This document shows, in pieces, positions 23,619 to 32,719 of a DNA stretch of 36,099 nt. Within the stretch, counting starts at the first letter, position 1. Each line of letters begins with the position of its first letter. The notes beneath the pieces were generated by a model. The model saw only the letters and a list, made by a program, of their open reading frames with translations. It was not told the origin of the DNA and ran no database searches. This stretch comes from Clostridia bacterium. GTDB taxonomy: Bacteria > Bacillota_A > Clostridia > Christensenellales > Aristaeellaceae. The stretch is from positions 1-36,099 of the forward strand of contig JAFQIF010000157.1 in NCBI GenBank assembly GCA_017397695.1, written 5' to 3'. The position numbers and the translations under genes are program-made.

Positions 23619-25937
23619 TCAATCTGGCGGGAAAAAGCAGGATGCGCGGTACGAACCATCCTTCAGCCAAAGCGTAATACACCCGCGTTCATCCGTTCGC
23701 AGCGCCTGGACACCGCAGTGCGCAAGCGTACGCAATACGCGATCAGAGGGATGACCGTATCTGTTGCCCTCGCCCACGCTGATGAGCGCCAGCGACGGCG
23801 ACGCAAGCTGCACAAGACGTTCGCTGGTAGCATCCGCACTGCCATGATGCGCAGCCTTGAGCACATCCACATCCGGAACGAATGCCGGTTCGCAGTCCTT
23901 TGGCAAATCACCGGTCAACAGAAAGGATACGCCTGCCAGATCGGCATACAGCAGCAGCGAACGCTCGTTGCTGCCCTGCAGTGTGCCATACGGAGAGAGC
24001 ACATCAAAGGACATGCCGTTTGTATCAAGACGCATGCCCTGTTCCACCTCGTGTACGGGAATCTGCCGTCGGCTGATCTGATCCAGGACCGCCTGTACAT
24101 CCGGCGATACCTTTTCCCGCAGCGCACCGCGGGCCGCGACGATGGCAGGAACGTTCACCTCGGAGGTAAGCAGCACGCCGAGGCCACCCGCGTGGTCTGC
24201 ATCCGGATGGGAAAGCACAACCGCATCGACATACAAACCTTCATGCCTGAGATAGCGAAGCGCATCATAGCTGTCTGCCGGACCGGCATCAATGAGCACA
24301 GCCCTTCGCCCGCTGCGCACGACAGCCGCATCGCCCTGCCCTACATCCAGCTGCACATAACGCGCGCAAGGATTAAAGCGCGGCAGATAACTGAGCGCAA
24401 GCACAATGCTCAGCGCCAGAGCCATGCGCCTTCGTACGCTGCCCAGCAGAATCCTGCGGGACAGAAGCAGCATCAATCCCATCGTTAACAGAATAGAGAT
24501 TCCATACGGCGCGGGCAAGCGCAGGATGGCATACCGGCTTGCTGCAACGGTCACGTTGATTGACTCAAACACGCGAGCCAGACACCCCAGCATCTGTGCC
24601 GCGTATACAGATACAGGAAAAACGAGACAACTCAGCAGCGTAACGCCCCATCCGCCCAGCAATAGCAGCGGCATAACCATACCGCAAAGCATGTTCATCG
24701 GCAGCGACAGAACGGGAACAAAGCCATAAAGCAGCAGCTGCATCGGTATCGAGCCGATCTGTGCACTGACGCTCAACACCGCCAGATTCGCCAGAAAGCC
24801 CGGGACGCCAAAGCCGGACGCCCTCCTGCTGGCCAGTCGGGCAAAGCTGACAGAGAACAACTGAATACTCAACACCACAAAGAAGGAAAACTGGAACGAA
24901 GCGCTGAGCAGCCAAAGTGGATTGACCATCGTCATACACAGCGCCGCAAAGGAAAGCGCCGTCAGAGGCTCATATTTCCTGCCGCGCAGCACAGCGTATT
25001 CACGCAGGAGCGCCATGATCAGCGCGCGCACCGTGCCGGCCGCTGCGCCTGTCAGACAGGAAAAGCAGGAAAGGATCACGCCCAGAAGCGCAAAACGGGT
25101 TCTTCTTCGTACCGGAAGACGATCCAGGAGCAGGCTTAACACCTGAGCAATCATGCCCATGTGCAGACCTGATACGGTCAGAATATGCGCAATGCCTGTA
25201 AGGCGCATAGCAGCGGTCACGTCGGCATCCAGTGCAGAGCGATCACCAAGCATAATCCCCTGAAACAGAGCCGCATCTTCGCCAAAGAGCCGCTCCACAC
25301 GAGCAAGAATCCGGTTACGTAAGAGCCTGAAGCTCTCGGCAAAAGAGAAGACGGCAGTTCCTTCCGCCTTCCATCCGTTAAGCAGATAACCGGAAAGCTC
25401 GTATCCGTCGCAAAGAGCCTGAATACGCCGATCCACACCGCCTGGGTTGCGCTTTTCCTCCGGAGAAAAGAGCCTGCCTCTGCCGGCTACAAACTGACCA
25501 ACAAACGGATGTGCAGGCAGTTCCCCTTCTTCATCTGTCATGAGAGTCACCACGACATCATGCGCATAGTCCATATTTTTTCCATCCACCGATACATCGG
25601 TAAGGCGCACACGATACGGCTTGAGAACCTCTTCAATCCGCCCCTCGATCCATGCGCCTGGCATGGTGGGCATATCCTTGACACTCAGAACAGCACCCGC
25701 ACGGAGATTACCCAGAAGCAGCATGAGCATCGCCAAGCAAAAAAGCGCGCTTCTGCGCCGTGCCATCCGCAATGCAGAAAGCACAAGCAAAGAAGCGCAC
25801 AGAATTCCTATAATTTTTGTAGGAAATATAGCGATCGTTGCGAGGAGGATACCGCACAGATACGCGGCTGTTGCCGTCATCAGCCTGCGTCTGATGGGAA
25901 ACACCAGAAGGCTGCGTTCCTGCTTCGATACTTTCAT
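23619..25937 (-). CDS. comEC: ComEC/Rec2 DNA uptake channel protein
   Basis: ComEC moves single-stranded DNA across the membrane during natural transformation. The 772 residues have a first TM pair and a DUF4131 domain (about 1-180, with WIEGRIEEVLKPYRV and GQFVAGRGRLFSPEE), the Competence domain with many TM helices (about 215-500: MRLTGIAHILTVSGLHMGMIAQ is the hallmark, given here as one 22-residue region in two parts, TGIAHILTVSGLH and MGMIAQ), and a C-terminal metallo-beta-lactamase domain with LDVGQGDAAVV, LSHPDADHAGGLGV and LKAAHHGSADATS. The set is complete. comEA, the DNA receptor, is not adjacent. The start is uncertain because no clear ribosome site is seen. The gene lies 11 bp after the MATE gene. 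Confidence 0.93.
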   Translation of the reverse strand: MKVSKQERSLLVFPIRRRLMTATAAYLCGILLATIAIFPTKIIGILCASLLVLSALRMARRRSALFCLAMLMLLLGNLRAGAVLSVKDMPTMPGAWIEGRIEEVLKPYRVRLTDVSVDGKNMDYAHDVVVTLMTDEEGELPAHPFVGQFVAGRGRLFSPEEKRNPGGVDRRIQALCDGYELSGYLLNGWKAEGTAVFSFAESFRLLRNRILARVERLFGEDAALFQGIMLGDRSALDADVTAAMRLTGIAHILTVSGLHMGMIAQVLSLLLDRLPVRRRTRFALLGVILSCFSCLTGAAAGTVRALIMALLREYAVLRGRKYEPLTALSFAALCMTMVNPLWLLSASFQFSFFVVLSIQLFSVSFARLASRRASGFGVPGFLANLAVLSVSAQIGSIPMQLLLYGFVPVLSLPMNMLCGMVMPLLLLGGWGVTLLSCLVFPVSVYAAQMLGCLARVFESINVTVAASRYAILRLPAPYGISILLTMGLMLLLSRRILLGSVRRRMALALSIVLALSYLPRFNPCARYVQLDVGQGDAAVVRSGRRAVLIDAGPADSYDALRYLRHEGLYVDAVVLSHPDADHAGGLGVLLTSEVNVPAIVAARGALREKVSPDVQAVLDQISRRQIPVHEVEQGMRLDTNGMSFDVLSPYGTLQGSNERSLLLYADLAGVSFLLTGDLPKDCEPAFVPDVDVLKAAHHGSADATSERLVQLASPSLALISVGEGNRYGHPSDRVLRTLAHCGVQALRTDERGCITLWLKDGSYRASCFFPPD

Positions 25938-25948
25938 GCAAAAAAGCG

Positions 25949-27331
25949 TCAGACCGCCCGATTCTGTTTAGCGATGCAGCGATTCAGCCACTTGCCCCGC
26001 CTGTAGTAGAGAACGAACATGACAGATGTAATAACCCAAGTAATCGGGTAGCTCATCAGCAGCACGGAAAGCTCATGCTTCATCGGCACGACGACAGAGA
26101 CCCAGAACACGCGCATGATGCATACGCCCACAAGCGTCATCAGCGTAGGCATCAGCGAATCGCCCGCGCCACGCATGGCGCCCGCCAGGATTTCGATACA
26201 CAGATACGCAATCCAGGTCGGCACGATCAGGCGGATGATCGAGATGCCAATCTCCAACACATACGGATCATCCGTGAACATACTCAGCATCGGACGGCCG
26301 ATAACCAGGATAAGCGCGCTCATGAACACCGTAGCACCGGCAGCAATGCCCAGACAGACGCGAATGCTTCGCTTCATCCTGTCATACTGATGCGCGCCGA
26401 AATTCTGTCCGGCAAACGTGGTGATGGACACGCCAAAGGCGCTGATCACCATCCAGAAAAGGCCGTCCACCTTGCCATACGCCGTCCAGGCAGCCATGAC
26501 ATCCGTACCAAAGCCATTGACACTGGCCTGGATGATGATATTGGAGAGCGAATACATGACGGACTGCAGACCCGCAGGCAAACCGATAAAGACGATGCGC
26601 TTGAGCATATCGCCATGGAAGCGAATCTTATGGATATGCAGGCGATAAACCGGCATGGCATTATGCAGGCTGCCCAGGATCATCAGCGCGCTGACAAGCT
26701 GAGAGGTAATCGTGGCATACGCAGCGCCGCGAACACCCATATCCAGGCCGAGCACGAAGATGATATCCAGAATGATATTGGTCATTGCTGCGCAGATGAG
26801 AAAGAGCATCGGGCGGCGGGAATCACCCACCGCGCGCAGGATACCAGAACCAATGTTGTAAATCAGTTGCGGAATCATGCCCAGGAAATAGATGCTCAGG
26901 TACGGCACTGCATAGGACATGACTTCCTGCGGCGTGCCCATCAGTTGGAGGATGTTTTCAGAGAAAAGCAGGCCAACCACTGTAAGCAGCGCGCCGGAGG
27001 CTAAAGCCAGGGCAATCGTCGTATGTACCGCACGGGAGACGTCCTCCCCTTTGCGCGCGCCGAAGAGCTGCGCAATGATGACTGACGCGCCGGAAGCCAC
27101 GCCCACAAAAAAGCCAACCAGAAGATTGATCAGCGTGCCTGTGGAGCCGCCAACAGCCGCAAGCGCTTCCTTGCCGACAACCTTGCCGACGATGATGGCA
27201 TCCGCTGTATTATACAATTGCTGAAAAAACGTGCCGAAAACAATCGGAAAAAAGAACAGAAGCAGCTGCTTCCAGATGACTCCCTCCGTAATGCCGTTGA
27301 CATCCGGTCTCTGCCTGATCAGTCTTCTCAT
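25949..27331 (-). CDS. MATE family multidrug/flippase-type exporter
   Basis: A 460-residue integral membrane protein of the MATE family within the MOP superfamily. Seen: WKQLLLFFFPIVFGTFFQQLYNTADAIIVGKVVG (in parts), AVGGSTGTLINLLVGFFVGVASGASVIIAQLFGA, twelve TM segments, and ILAGAMRGAGDSLMPTLMTLVG in the second half, which is the usual MATE pattern. Start ATG 27331 has GAGG upstream; an open frame to 27475 is not supported. MATE proteins exchange Na+ or H+ for drugs or metabolites. Its place between comEC and a glycan cassette leaves open a role as lipid-glycan flippase, because MOP relatives (Wzx) do that, but no direct evidence exists. A short GCCGC-TTA-GCGGC hairpin at 27350-27362 lies upstream. 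Confidence 0.9.
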   Translation of the reverse strand: MRRLIRQRPDVNGITEGVIWKQLLLFFFPIVFGTFFQQLYNTADAIIVGKVVGKEALAAVGGSTGTLINLLVGFFVGVASGASVIIAQLFGARKGEDVSRAVHTTIALALASGALLTVVGLLFSENILQLMGTPQEVMSYAVPYLSIYFLGMIPQLIYNIGSGILRAVGDSRRPMLFLICAAMTNIILDIIFVLGLDMGVRGAAYATITSQLVSALMILGSLHNAMPVYRLHIHKIRFHGDMLKRIVFIGLPAGLQSVMYSLSNIIIQASVNGFGTDVMAAWTAYGKVDGLFWMVISAFGVSITTFAGQNFGAHQYDRMKRSIRVCLGIAAGATVFMSALILVIGRPMLSMFTDDPYVLEIGISIIRLIVPTWIAYLCIEILAGAMRGAGDSLMPTLMTLVGVCIMRVFWVSVVVPMKHELSVLLMSYPITWVITSVMFVLYYRRGKWLNRCIAKQNRAV

Positions 27332-27380
27332 ATGCTTTTCCTCAATGTGGCCGCTTAGCGGCAGATTATGCCACAATACT

Positions 27381-28571
27381 TTATTTTCCCAGGAGTACGC
27401 CAATACGCCTTGCAAGGCCTTTGGGCAGATGCGCAATGCGCCGGACGATGCGCTCCAGCGCACCAGGACCGGCAAGCAGCTTCATGACATACTCGCTGTC
27501 GAAGCCATGCTTCTGATACCAACTGAAAAACGCCCTGCGCTTTTCATGCGCCTTCGCCGGAACTTCGATGCTCGGATTAACCCGAAGCAGCTTATCCGTA
27601 TCAGAAAACGGGAATATGGTCAGCTGTGCGCCCGCATTTTCCAGCGCCTGACGGCCTTTCTTCGTATTGACAAACACGAGCGAAAGGCCGGTGTCATCAT
27701 CGCGCTGGGGGCAGAGCGTCTGCGCGCCCCAGAGATCGGCAATGGTAATATCCGACATATGATGGCTGCCGCGAAGCGACGTGCACTGCATGCAGGACGG
27801 ACGTAAGTACAGATTCTGCAAAAAGCCGTACAGGAATGGCTCTGTGGTCTGCTGGCCGACATGTTCCGTATCGTCAGCAAACGTGGCGACAGCGGAAAAA
27901 TCCTTCCATCCCTTTCGCTTATCGCGGAAGGTGTAGCTTACCACGCGCTGACCATGCTTACGCTCAAGCTCCTGCAGATAGGATGCGAACACCCCCGGAG
28001 ACGGCACGCCATGGCAGACAAAATCCACGGTAAGCAGCTTATCCTCATGCTTCTTGCCCACGCGTGCCTTCAAACCGGAAACCTGGCAGGGCGTACCGGA
28101 GAAAAGCACCGGAATGCCGCGCTCGAGCAGAGACGCCGCATTGGCCACTGCATCGGCAGCATCGCTCTGCACATATTTTGAGCCGCGCATCGCCGCAAGC
28201 TCTGCTTCGTCAAAGGCGCCGATATGCTCCACACGCAGCGCCTCGTCAAACGCGGCGCCAAAAACTACACCGCCGCTTTGCAGCATGCCCCTTGCAAGCG
28301 CTGTAAACACACCGCCGGAAGATGATCTGCTCCGGATCGCTTCATCCTTGTGCTGCGCGCCGTACACGGAGGGCTTGTTTTCCTGCAACACCCGGCCTGC
28401 CGGGCAGCGCTTTTCACACAGATCACACTGCACGCACTTACTGCCGTCTACAACGGGATAGAGAAATCCTTCCTCATCCGGCTGCATGGCAATCGCACCC
28501 TTCGGACAGATGCTCACGCACGCGCTGCAGCCGGTGCACTCCGCTTTATTCTGCCTGACTGTCTGTCTCAT
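27381..28571 (-). CDS. F420 hydrogenase/dehydrogenase beta-subunit-like Fe-S protein of the glycan cassette
   Basis: A 396-residue protein with two [4Fe-4S] clusters at the N-terminus (C12, C15, C18, C22 in ECTGCSACVSICPKG; C46, C49, C52, C56 in KCVQCDLCEKRCPAG), followed by a FrhB-type domain (SSGGVFTALARGMLQSGGVVFGAAF, in parts; FSGTPCQVSGLKARVGK; VDFVCHGVPSPGVFASYL; SDITIADLWG). F420 is not expected in this organism. Members with this layout commonly sit beside polysaccharide pyruvyl transferases in surface-polysaccharide loci and are thought to perform a redox step on a sugar or flavin donor. The ATG at 28571 is chosen because AGGAGAG lies six bases before it; ATG 28589 overlaps the previous stop but has no such site. 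Confidence 0.86.
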   Translation of the reverse strand: MRQTVRQNKAECTGCSACVSICPKGAIAMQPDEEGFLYPVVDGSKCVQCDLCEKRCPAGRVLQENKPSVYGAQHKDEAIRSRSSSGGVFTALARGMLQSGGVVFGAAFDEALRVEHIGAFDEAELAAMRGSKYVQSDAADAVANAASLLERGIPVLFSGTPCQVSGLKARVGKKHEDKLLTVDFVCHGVPSPGVFASYLQELERKHGQRVVSYTFRDKRKGWKDFSAVATFADDTEHVGQQTTEPFLYGFLQNLYLRPSCMQCTSLRGSHHMSDITIADLWGAQTLCPQRDDDTGLSLVFVNTKKGRQALENAGAQLTIFPFSDTDKLLRVNPSIEVPAKAHEKRRAFFSWYQKHGFDSEYVMKLLAGPGALERIVRRIAHLPKGLARRIGVLLGK

Positions 28572-28585
28572 TTGCGTCTCTCCTG

Positions 28586-29755
28586 TCACTTCGCAAGGCT
28601 CAGTACTGCCGCCAGCGTCTCTTCCCTGCCTGCCGTATACGCAGGCAGGCGCATTCTGAGGAATTCGCGCTCTTCCTGCGCCCGGTTCAGCAGCGCATCA
28701 AAGGCGGCAATGAGTTCCTTTTCTCCACTGAGCTCCTGCACTGGGATCAGATGTCCCGCCTCGTCGCCGTACAGATCGCGCGCGATGCCCTTGGCCTTGA
28801 CCGAATAACCAATAACCAGCGTGGGAACAGCAGTAGAATACGCCGCAACAGAGGCATGCGTACGCGCCGTCACCAGCAAGCTGAGGTGGCTGATATAGCC
28901 CTTGAGCTGCGGCGCGGTCAGCTTCTGCGCATCGGGCAGGATAAACACGCGCTTCTCATCGCTGAATCGTTCTTTGATTCTGCCCAGCGCATTCATATCG
29001 TTATCATGTTCCCAGAAGACATGCGGAACCAGCGCAACCGCGAAATCCGTCGTATCCAGAATATGGCGCACCAGAAAAACAAACGCCTCCAGCGCTTTGC
29101 CGCCGTCCTTTGCCTTATCCAGCACCAGAGGGCTGACATTGAGGCCTACTGTTTTCCCTTCGCGCCAGCCATCGGGCAGCGCAAGCGCTTCGCTTCTCAT
29201 GGTGAACGCAGGATCACACCATCGAATCACCGGAAGCCCTGCCGCCTTCATCGCCTGCTCTGTGATCGATTCGCGCGCTACGATCAGATCATAAGCGCGA
29301 AGATCCTCCAGCGTTTCGCCGGCAAGCAAATCCGGCTCCACCGAGCAGCCCCAGAGCACCATGGGCTTCTTCGCCCGACGCAGACGGCCGTTGATCACCT
29401 GCAGGTGCTCCTGATGATTATAGCAATACGTATCGCCGCCGATGGACAGGCAGATATCGCTGCGCTTGCCCTGATCAATGATGGTGGAATGCTTGCGCGC
29501 CACTTCCTGCTCCCGCGGAATGCCCAGCCTGAAGCCGATGGAATTGATAAAACGCCGGATGCTGTAAGGCGCAATCTCGCTGTGAATGATTCTTTCAATA
29601 TGCTCCAAACCGGCTTGACGGTCAAACTCGGACTGATCCGAGGCAAGCGACAGCTTTGCCTGATCGGCAAACAGCGCGCTTGTTGAGCGCACAATCGCCT
29701 CACAGCCCCGATTCTCACAGCCACCATGATTATAGAGCATGATCTTCTTTTTCAT
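28586..29755 (-). CDS. Polysaccharide pyruvyl transferase family protein
   Basis: Transfers pyruvyl from phosphoenolpyruvate to a sugar, making an acidic ketal on surface polysaccharide. The 389 residues begin MKKKIMLYNHGGCENRGCEA (a Rossmann-like start with the G-C-N-R-G motif), carry SIGGDTYCYNHQEHL, PMVLWGCSVEPDLLAG, YDLIVARESITEQAMKAAG, WCDPAFTM, VALVPHVFWEHDND and LLVTARTHASVAAYSTAVPTLVIGYSVKAKGIARDLYG (in parts), the family signature. The ATG at 29755 overlaps the previous stop as ATGA and has GGGG nine bases upstream; an ATG five codons earlier has no proper spacing. It is cotranscribed with the glycosyltransferases. Confidence 0.9.
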   Translation of the reverse strand: MKKKIMLYNHGGCENRGCEAIVRSTSALFADQAKLSLASDQSEFDRQAGLEHIERIIHSEIAPYSIRRFINSIGFRLGIPREQEVARKHSTIIDQGKRSDICLSIGGDTYCYNHQEHLQVINGRLRRAKKPMVLWGCSVEPDLLAGETLEDLRAYDLIVARESITEQAMKAAGLPVIRWCDPAFTMRSEALALPDGWREGKTVGLNVSPLVLDKAKDGGKALEAFVFLVRHILDTTDFAVALVPHVFWEHDNDMNALGRIKERFSDEKRVFILPDAQKLTAPQLKGYISHLSLLVTARTHASVAAYSTAVPTLVIGYSVKAKGIARDLYGDEAGHLIPVQELSGEKELIAAFDALLNRAQEEREFLRMRLPAYTAGREETLAAVLSLAK

Positions 29756-30744
29756 CGCCGGATTCCCCATTTCCTTCCCGTGAGTTTCTCCCTGATACGC
29801 ATGAGCACATAAAACGCCGGAAACATTCCCCTGCTGATCAGATCAAACAGACGCTGGTTTTCTTCGCCCAGCTTTTCCCGCTGTACGCCCTCCATTGCCA
29901 GAGGACGTACGCGCTGATCGAATGTGCGCATGCACGCGCGAATGCCGCGCTGCTTCTCATCTATCCAGATACAGGTCTGCAAAAAATCCTTGAAATAACG
30001 CTCTTTTACGCCCGCCTCAAGCAGAATCCGGCTCATGCTGCGCAGCATCGGCTGATGTGCCTCGCTATGATTCTTCACGCCTGCCATTGCAGACGCGCTG
30101 TGAATCCGGTAAACATACGTAAACTCCGGCAAATGCGCAATTTTCTCGGCGCGAAGATACAGCTGAATATTCAGCAGCGCATCCTCGCCAATGCGCACCT
30201 CCTCATCCAAACGAAGACCATCAAAGAGCGGGCGGGCATAGAGCTTATTCCAGATATTATTGAAAATGCGGTCCATATGAATAATCTGCTGGACAAGACG
30301 ATATGGCTCGCACTCAATGAGGCTTATCAGCCCGTCTTCTGTCACACGCAGCGTCAGATGATGATCCAGATCGTAAACCAGATGATCGGCAGATACAATC
30401 TGCGCTCCGCTGCTTACCGCCAGCGCATAGAGCATCTCAAGCGCGTCTTTCTCCAATGTATCGTCAGCGTCCAAGAAGGCGATATACCGGCCAGTCGCCA
30501 TATCCAGCCCGCGATTGCGCGCAGCAGACACGCCGCCATTGGGAATATGAACAACGCTTGCGCGCGGATCTCCGGCGGCGAAATCATCCAGAATGCGCCC
30601 CGTCGCATCCACAGAGCCATCGTCGATGAAGATCATCTCGATGCACGGCCCGCGCTGCGCCTTCAGGCTTGCAAGGCAATCGGGAAGATGCTTTTCAGCA
30701 TTATAACAAGGCACGATGATGCTGATATCGGCCTGCTCGTTCAT
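29752..30744 (-). CDS. Glycosyltransferase family 2 (fourth of the cassette in transcription order)
   Basis: A 330-residue inverting GT-A glycosyltransferase of family GT2. Seen: ISIIVPCYNAEKHLPDCLAS at the N-terminus, FIDDGSVDATG, GVSAARNRGLDMATG, and FLDADDTLEKDAL, which contains the metal-binding D-x-D. The central part (VQQIIHMDRIFNNIWNKLYA, IGEDALLNIQLYLRAEKI) is like the other GT2 genes here. The acceptor and donor cannot be read from sequence. There is no TM. The gene has its own GGGAGG site after a 23-bp gap. Confidence 0.92.
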   Translation of the reverse strand: MNEQADISIIVPCYNAEKHLPDCLASLKAQRGPCIEMIFIDDGSVDATGRILDDFAAGDPRASVVHIPNGGVSAARNRGLDMATGRYIAFLDADDTLEKDALEMLYALAVSSGAQIVSADHLVYDLDHHLTLRVTEDGLISLIECEPYRLVQQIIHMDRIFNNIWNKLYARPLFDGLRLDEEVRIGEDALLNIQLYLRAEKIAHLPEFTYVYRIHSASAMAGVKNHSEAHQPMLRSMSRILLEAGVKERYFKDFLQTCIWIDEKQRGIRACMRTFDQRVRPLAMEGVQREKLGEENQRLFDLISRGMFPAFYVLMRIREKLTGRKWGIRR

Positions 30745-30767
30745 GTTTGTTCCTCCCTTTGGGAAAA

Positions 30768-31700
30768 TCAGGGCAGCAGGAAACTCGAAAGCGGAAGCGC
30801 CCTGAGCGCGAAGTAATACAGCTTCTGCTTAGCGGGCAGCCGCGCTGGCTCGACGCCATCCGTCATGGCGGCCACCATTGCGCGGCTGAGCGCCAACGCA
30901 GCACCGAACCGCCCGCGCGCTGCACGCAGCGTTCGCACATAGATATCGATATGCGCTCGGAAAAGCGCTGTCTGCAGGCTATGCTGCCTGACAAAGCTGC
31001 CGATTCCTTCGATCATCGGCACGCTGACGCCATATACATCCGTACGGGCGCGGGTCATAGCGGAATCTCCACCGAACTCATAGATATAAATGGTCTCTCC
31101 GCTCATACGCCAAGCCCTGGCTGCGATAAACGCATCCAGATTGAACAGTACATCTTCGCCAACCTTGATCCCTTTGGGCGCGCGGACGGCATGATCGCGC
31201 AGCAGCTGCGCACGATACAGTCGCGCGCACATGCTGTTGAGCGCACTGTCGCCGCGGACCAGGCTTTCCAGCACTGTCTGCAGATCGCCGCTCGCACAAG
31301 CATGCTTTTCAATGCGGCCGCCCTCGTCGCGGAAATGCATCTCATATGCGCCGCAGATGATATCTGTCCGATCATCCACCATGGCCAACAGATGCTCCAG
31401 CGCATGCTTCAGCAGATGATCATCCGCATCGACAAACGATATCCACTGCCCCTGCGCAGCGTCCATGCCTGCATTGCGCGCAGCAGATACGCCGCCGTTT
31501 TCCTGATGGATCACGCGCATGCGCGGCTCCGCCGCAGCCAAACGAGTCAGCACGGCCAGCGTATCGTCCTTTGAACCATCATCGACCGCAATGAGCTCCC
31601 AATCCTCAAACGTCTGCGCCTGAATGCTCTGCACGGTGCGCGCAAGCGTCATGCTATTCTGGTAGCACGGCATCACAATGGACACAAGCGGCTTATTCAT
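30768..31700 (-). CDS. Glycosyltransferase family 2 (third of the cassette)
   Basis: A 310-residue GT2 enzyme. Seen: VSIVMPCYQNSMTLARTVQS, AVDDGSKDDTLAVL, HQENGGVSAARNAGMDAAQG, FVDADDHLLKHALE and VGEDVLFNLDAFIAARAW. ATG overlaps the preceding stop (ATGA), so it is coupled to its upstream paralogue. The protein is shorter than the others, and its C-terminus (ALPLSSFLLP) is hydrophobic. Donor and acceptor unknown. Confidence 0.92.
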   Translation of the reverse strand: MNKPLVSIVMPCYQNSMTLARTVQSIQAQTFEDWELIAVDDGSKDDTLAVLTRLAAAEPRMRVIHQENGGVSAARNAGMDAAQGQWISFVDADDHLLKHALEHLLAMVDDRTDIICGAYEMHFRDEGGRIEKHACASGDLQTVLESLVRGDSALNSMCARLYRAQLLRDHAVRAPKGIKVGEDVLFNLDAFIAARAWRMSGETIYIYEFGGDSAMTRARTDVYGVSVPMIEGIGSFVRQHSLQTALFRAHIDIYVRTLRAARGRFGAALALSRAMVAAMTDGVEPARLPAKQKLYYFALRALPLSSFLLP

Positions 31701-32719
31701 TGCGGCATCTCCTTTTGGGCACGCAGGGCAAACACAGCCTCGCCAAACTTTCGGCGAATCACCTGCACGGGATAAATCAGCGGATACAGAGCAGGATACA
31801 GGCCTTTTTCACAGATGAACGCAAGCAGCCTGCCCGAAACAGACAATCTACTCCGATCCAGCGCATCCAGCGCCAGCAGCGGCAGAACATCCGCATCAAA
31901 GCGCTTCAGAATATGCATCACACCGCCATCCTTGTACAGCCGCAGCACAGCGGTATCCAGATACGCAGGAAAATACGCTTCCATCTGTTCCATATTGTCA
32001 AGCAGCTCTTGCATAGCGATCAGCCACGGGCGATGCCGCTGCATTTCGTTCTGCGTCTGCGTATGCATAGCAGACCCGCTGTGCGTGCGATAGCGATATG
32101 CCACACGATTGACATAGGCAATGCCCCTGCCGCGCAAAACAGCTTCCAGATTGAACAGCGCATCCTCCGCAATACGTACTCCAACCTTCAGGCGGATACC
32201 ATGGCTTTCCAGCAATGCACGGCGATGCAGCTTGTTGCACATGATATTGAGCACGCTGTCGCCCTCGATCAGGCGCAGCGCAGCAGCGCGTCTTTGCGCT
32301 TCGCCGCGCATGTCCATCCATCGCGTTTGCGGAATCACGGTTTCACGGGTTCCGTTTTCATCAAATGTTTCATGCGCGCCAACCACCATATCCACGTGCG
32401 CATTGACGCCGGAAAGCAGCGTTTCCAGCGCATCAGCGGGCAGCAGATCGTCGCTGTCCACGAAGGTGATCCACTCGCCCTGTGCGCAGTCCAATCCCTG
32501 ATTTCGGGCAGCCGCAACGCCGCCGTTCTCTTTGGCCAACACACGCACACGCGCATCCGATTCAGCATAGCGCTTAGCAACCGCCAGTGTACCATCCAAC
32601 GATCCGTCATCGACGAGGATCACTTCAAAATCTGAAAACGTCTGCTTCAGGACGCTATCCATACAGGCGTCAAGGTATTTCTCGCTGTTATAGCAGGGAA
32701 TGATGATACTGATCTTCAC
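31697..32719 (-). CDS. Glycosyltransferase family 2 (second of the cassette)
   Basis: A 340-residue GT2 enzyme. Seen: ISIIIPCYNSEKYLDACMDS, LVDDGSLDGTLAVA, NGGVAAARNQGLDCAQG, FVDSDDLLPADALE, NIMCNKLHRRALL and IAEDALFNLEAVLRGRGI. The start is GTG in a GTGA overlap with the first glycosyltransferase, with GGGAGG nearby. The central IAEDALFNLE and NKLHR blocks are shared with the genes downstream, which points to a tandem duplication. Confidence 0.92.
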   Translation of the reverse strand: MKISIIIPCYNSEKYLDACMDSVLKQTFSDFEVILVDDGSLDGTLAVAKRYAESDARVRVLAKENGGVAAARNQGLDCAQGEWITFVDSDDLLPADALETLLSGVNAHVDMVVGAHETFDENGTRETVIPQTRWMDMRGEAQRRAAALRLIEGDSVLNIMCNKLHRRALLESHGIRLKVGVRIAEDALFNLEAVLRGRGIAYVNRVAYRYRTHSGSAMHTQTQNEMQRHRPWLIAMQELLDNMEQMEAYFPAYLDTAVLRLYKDGGVMHILKRFDADVLPLLALDALDRSRLSVSGRLLAFICEKGLYPALYPLIYPVQVIRRKFGEAVFALRAQKEMPQ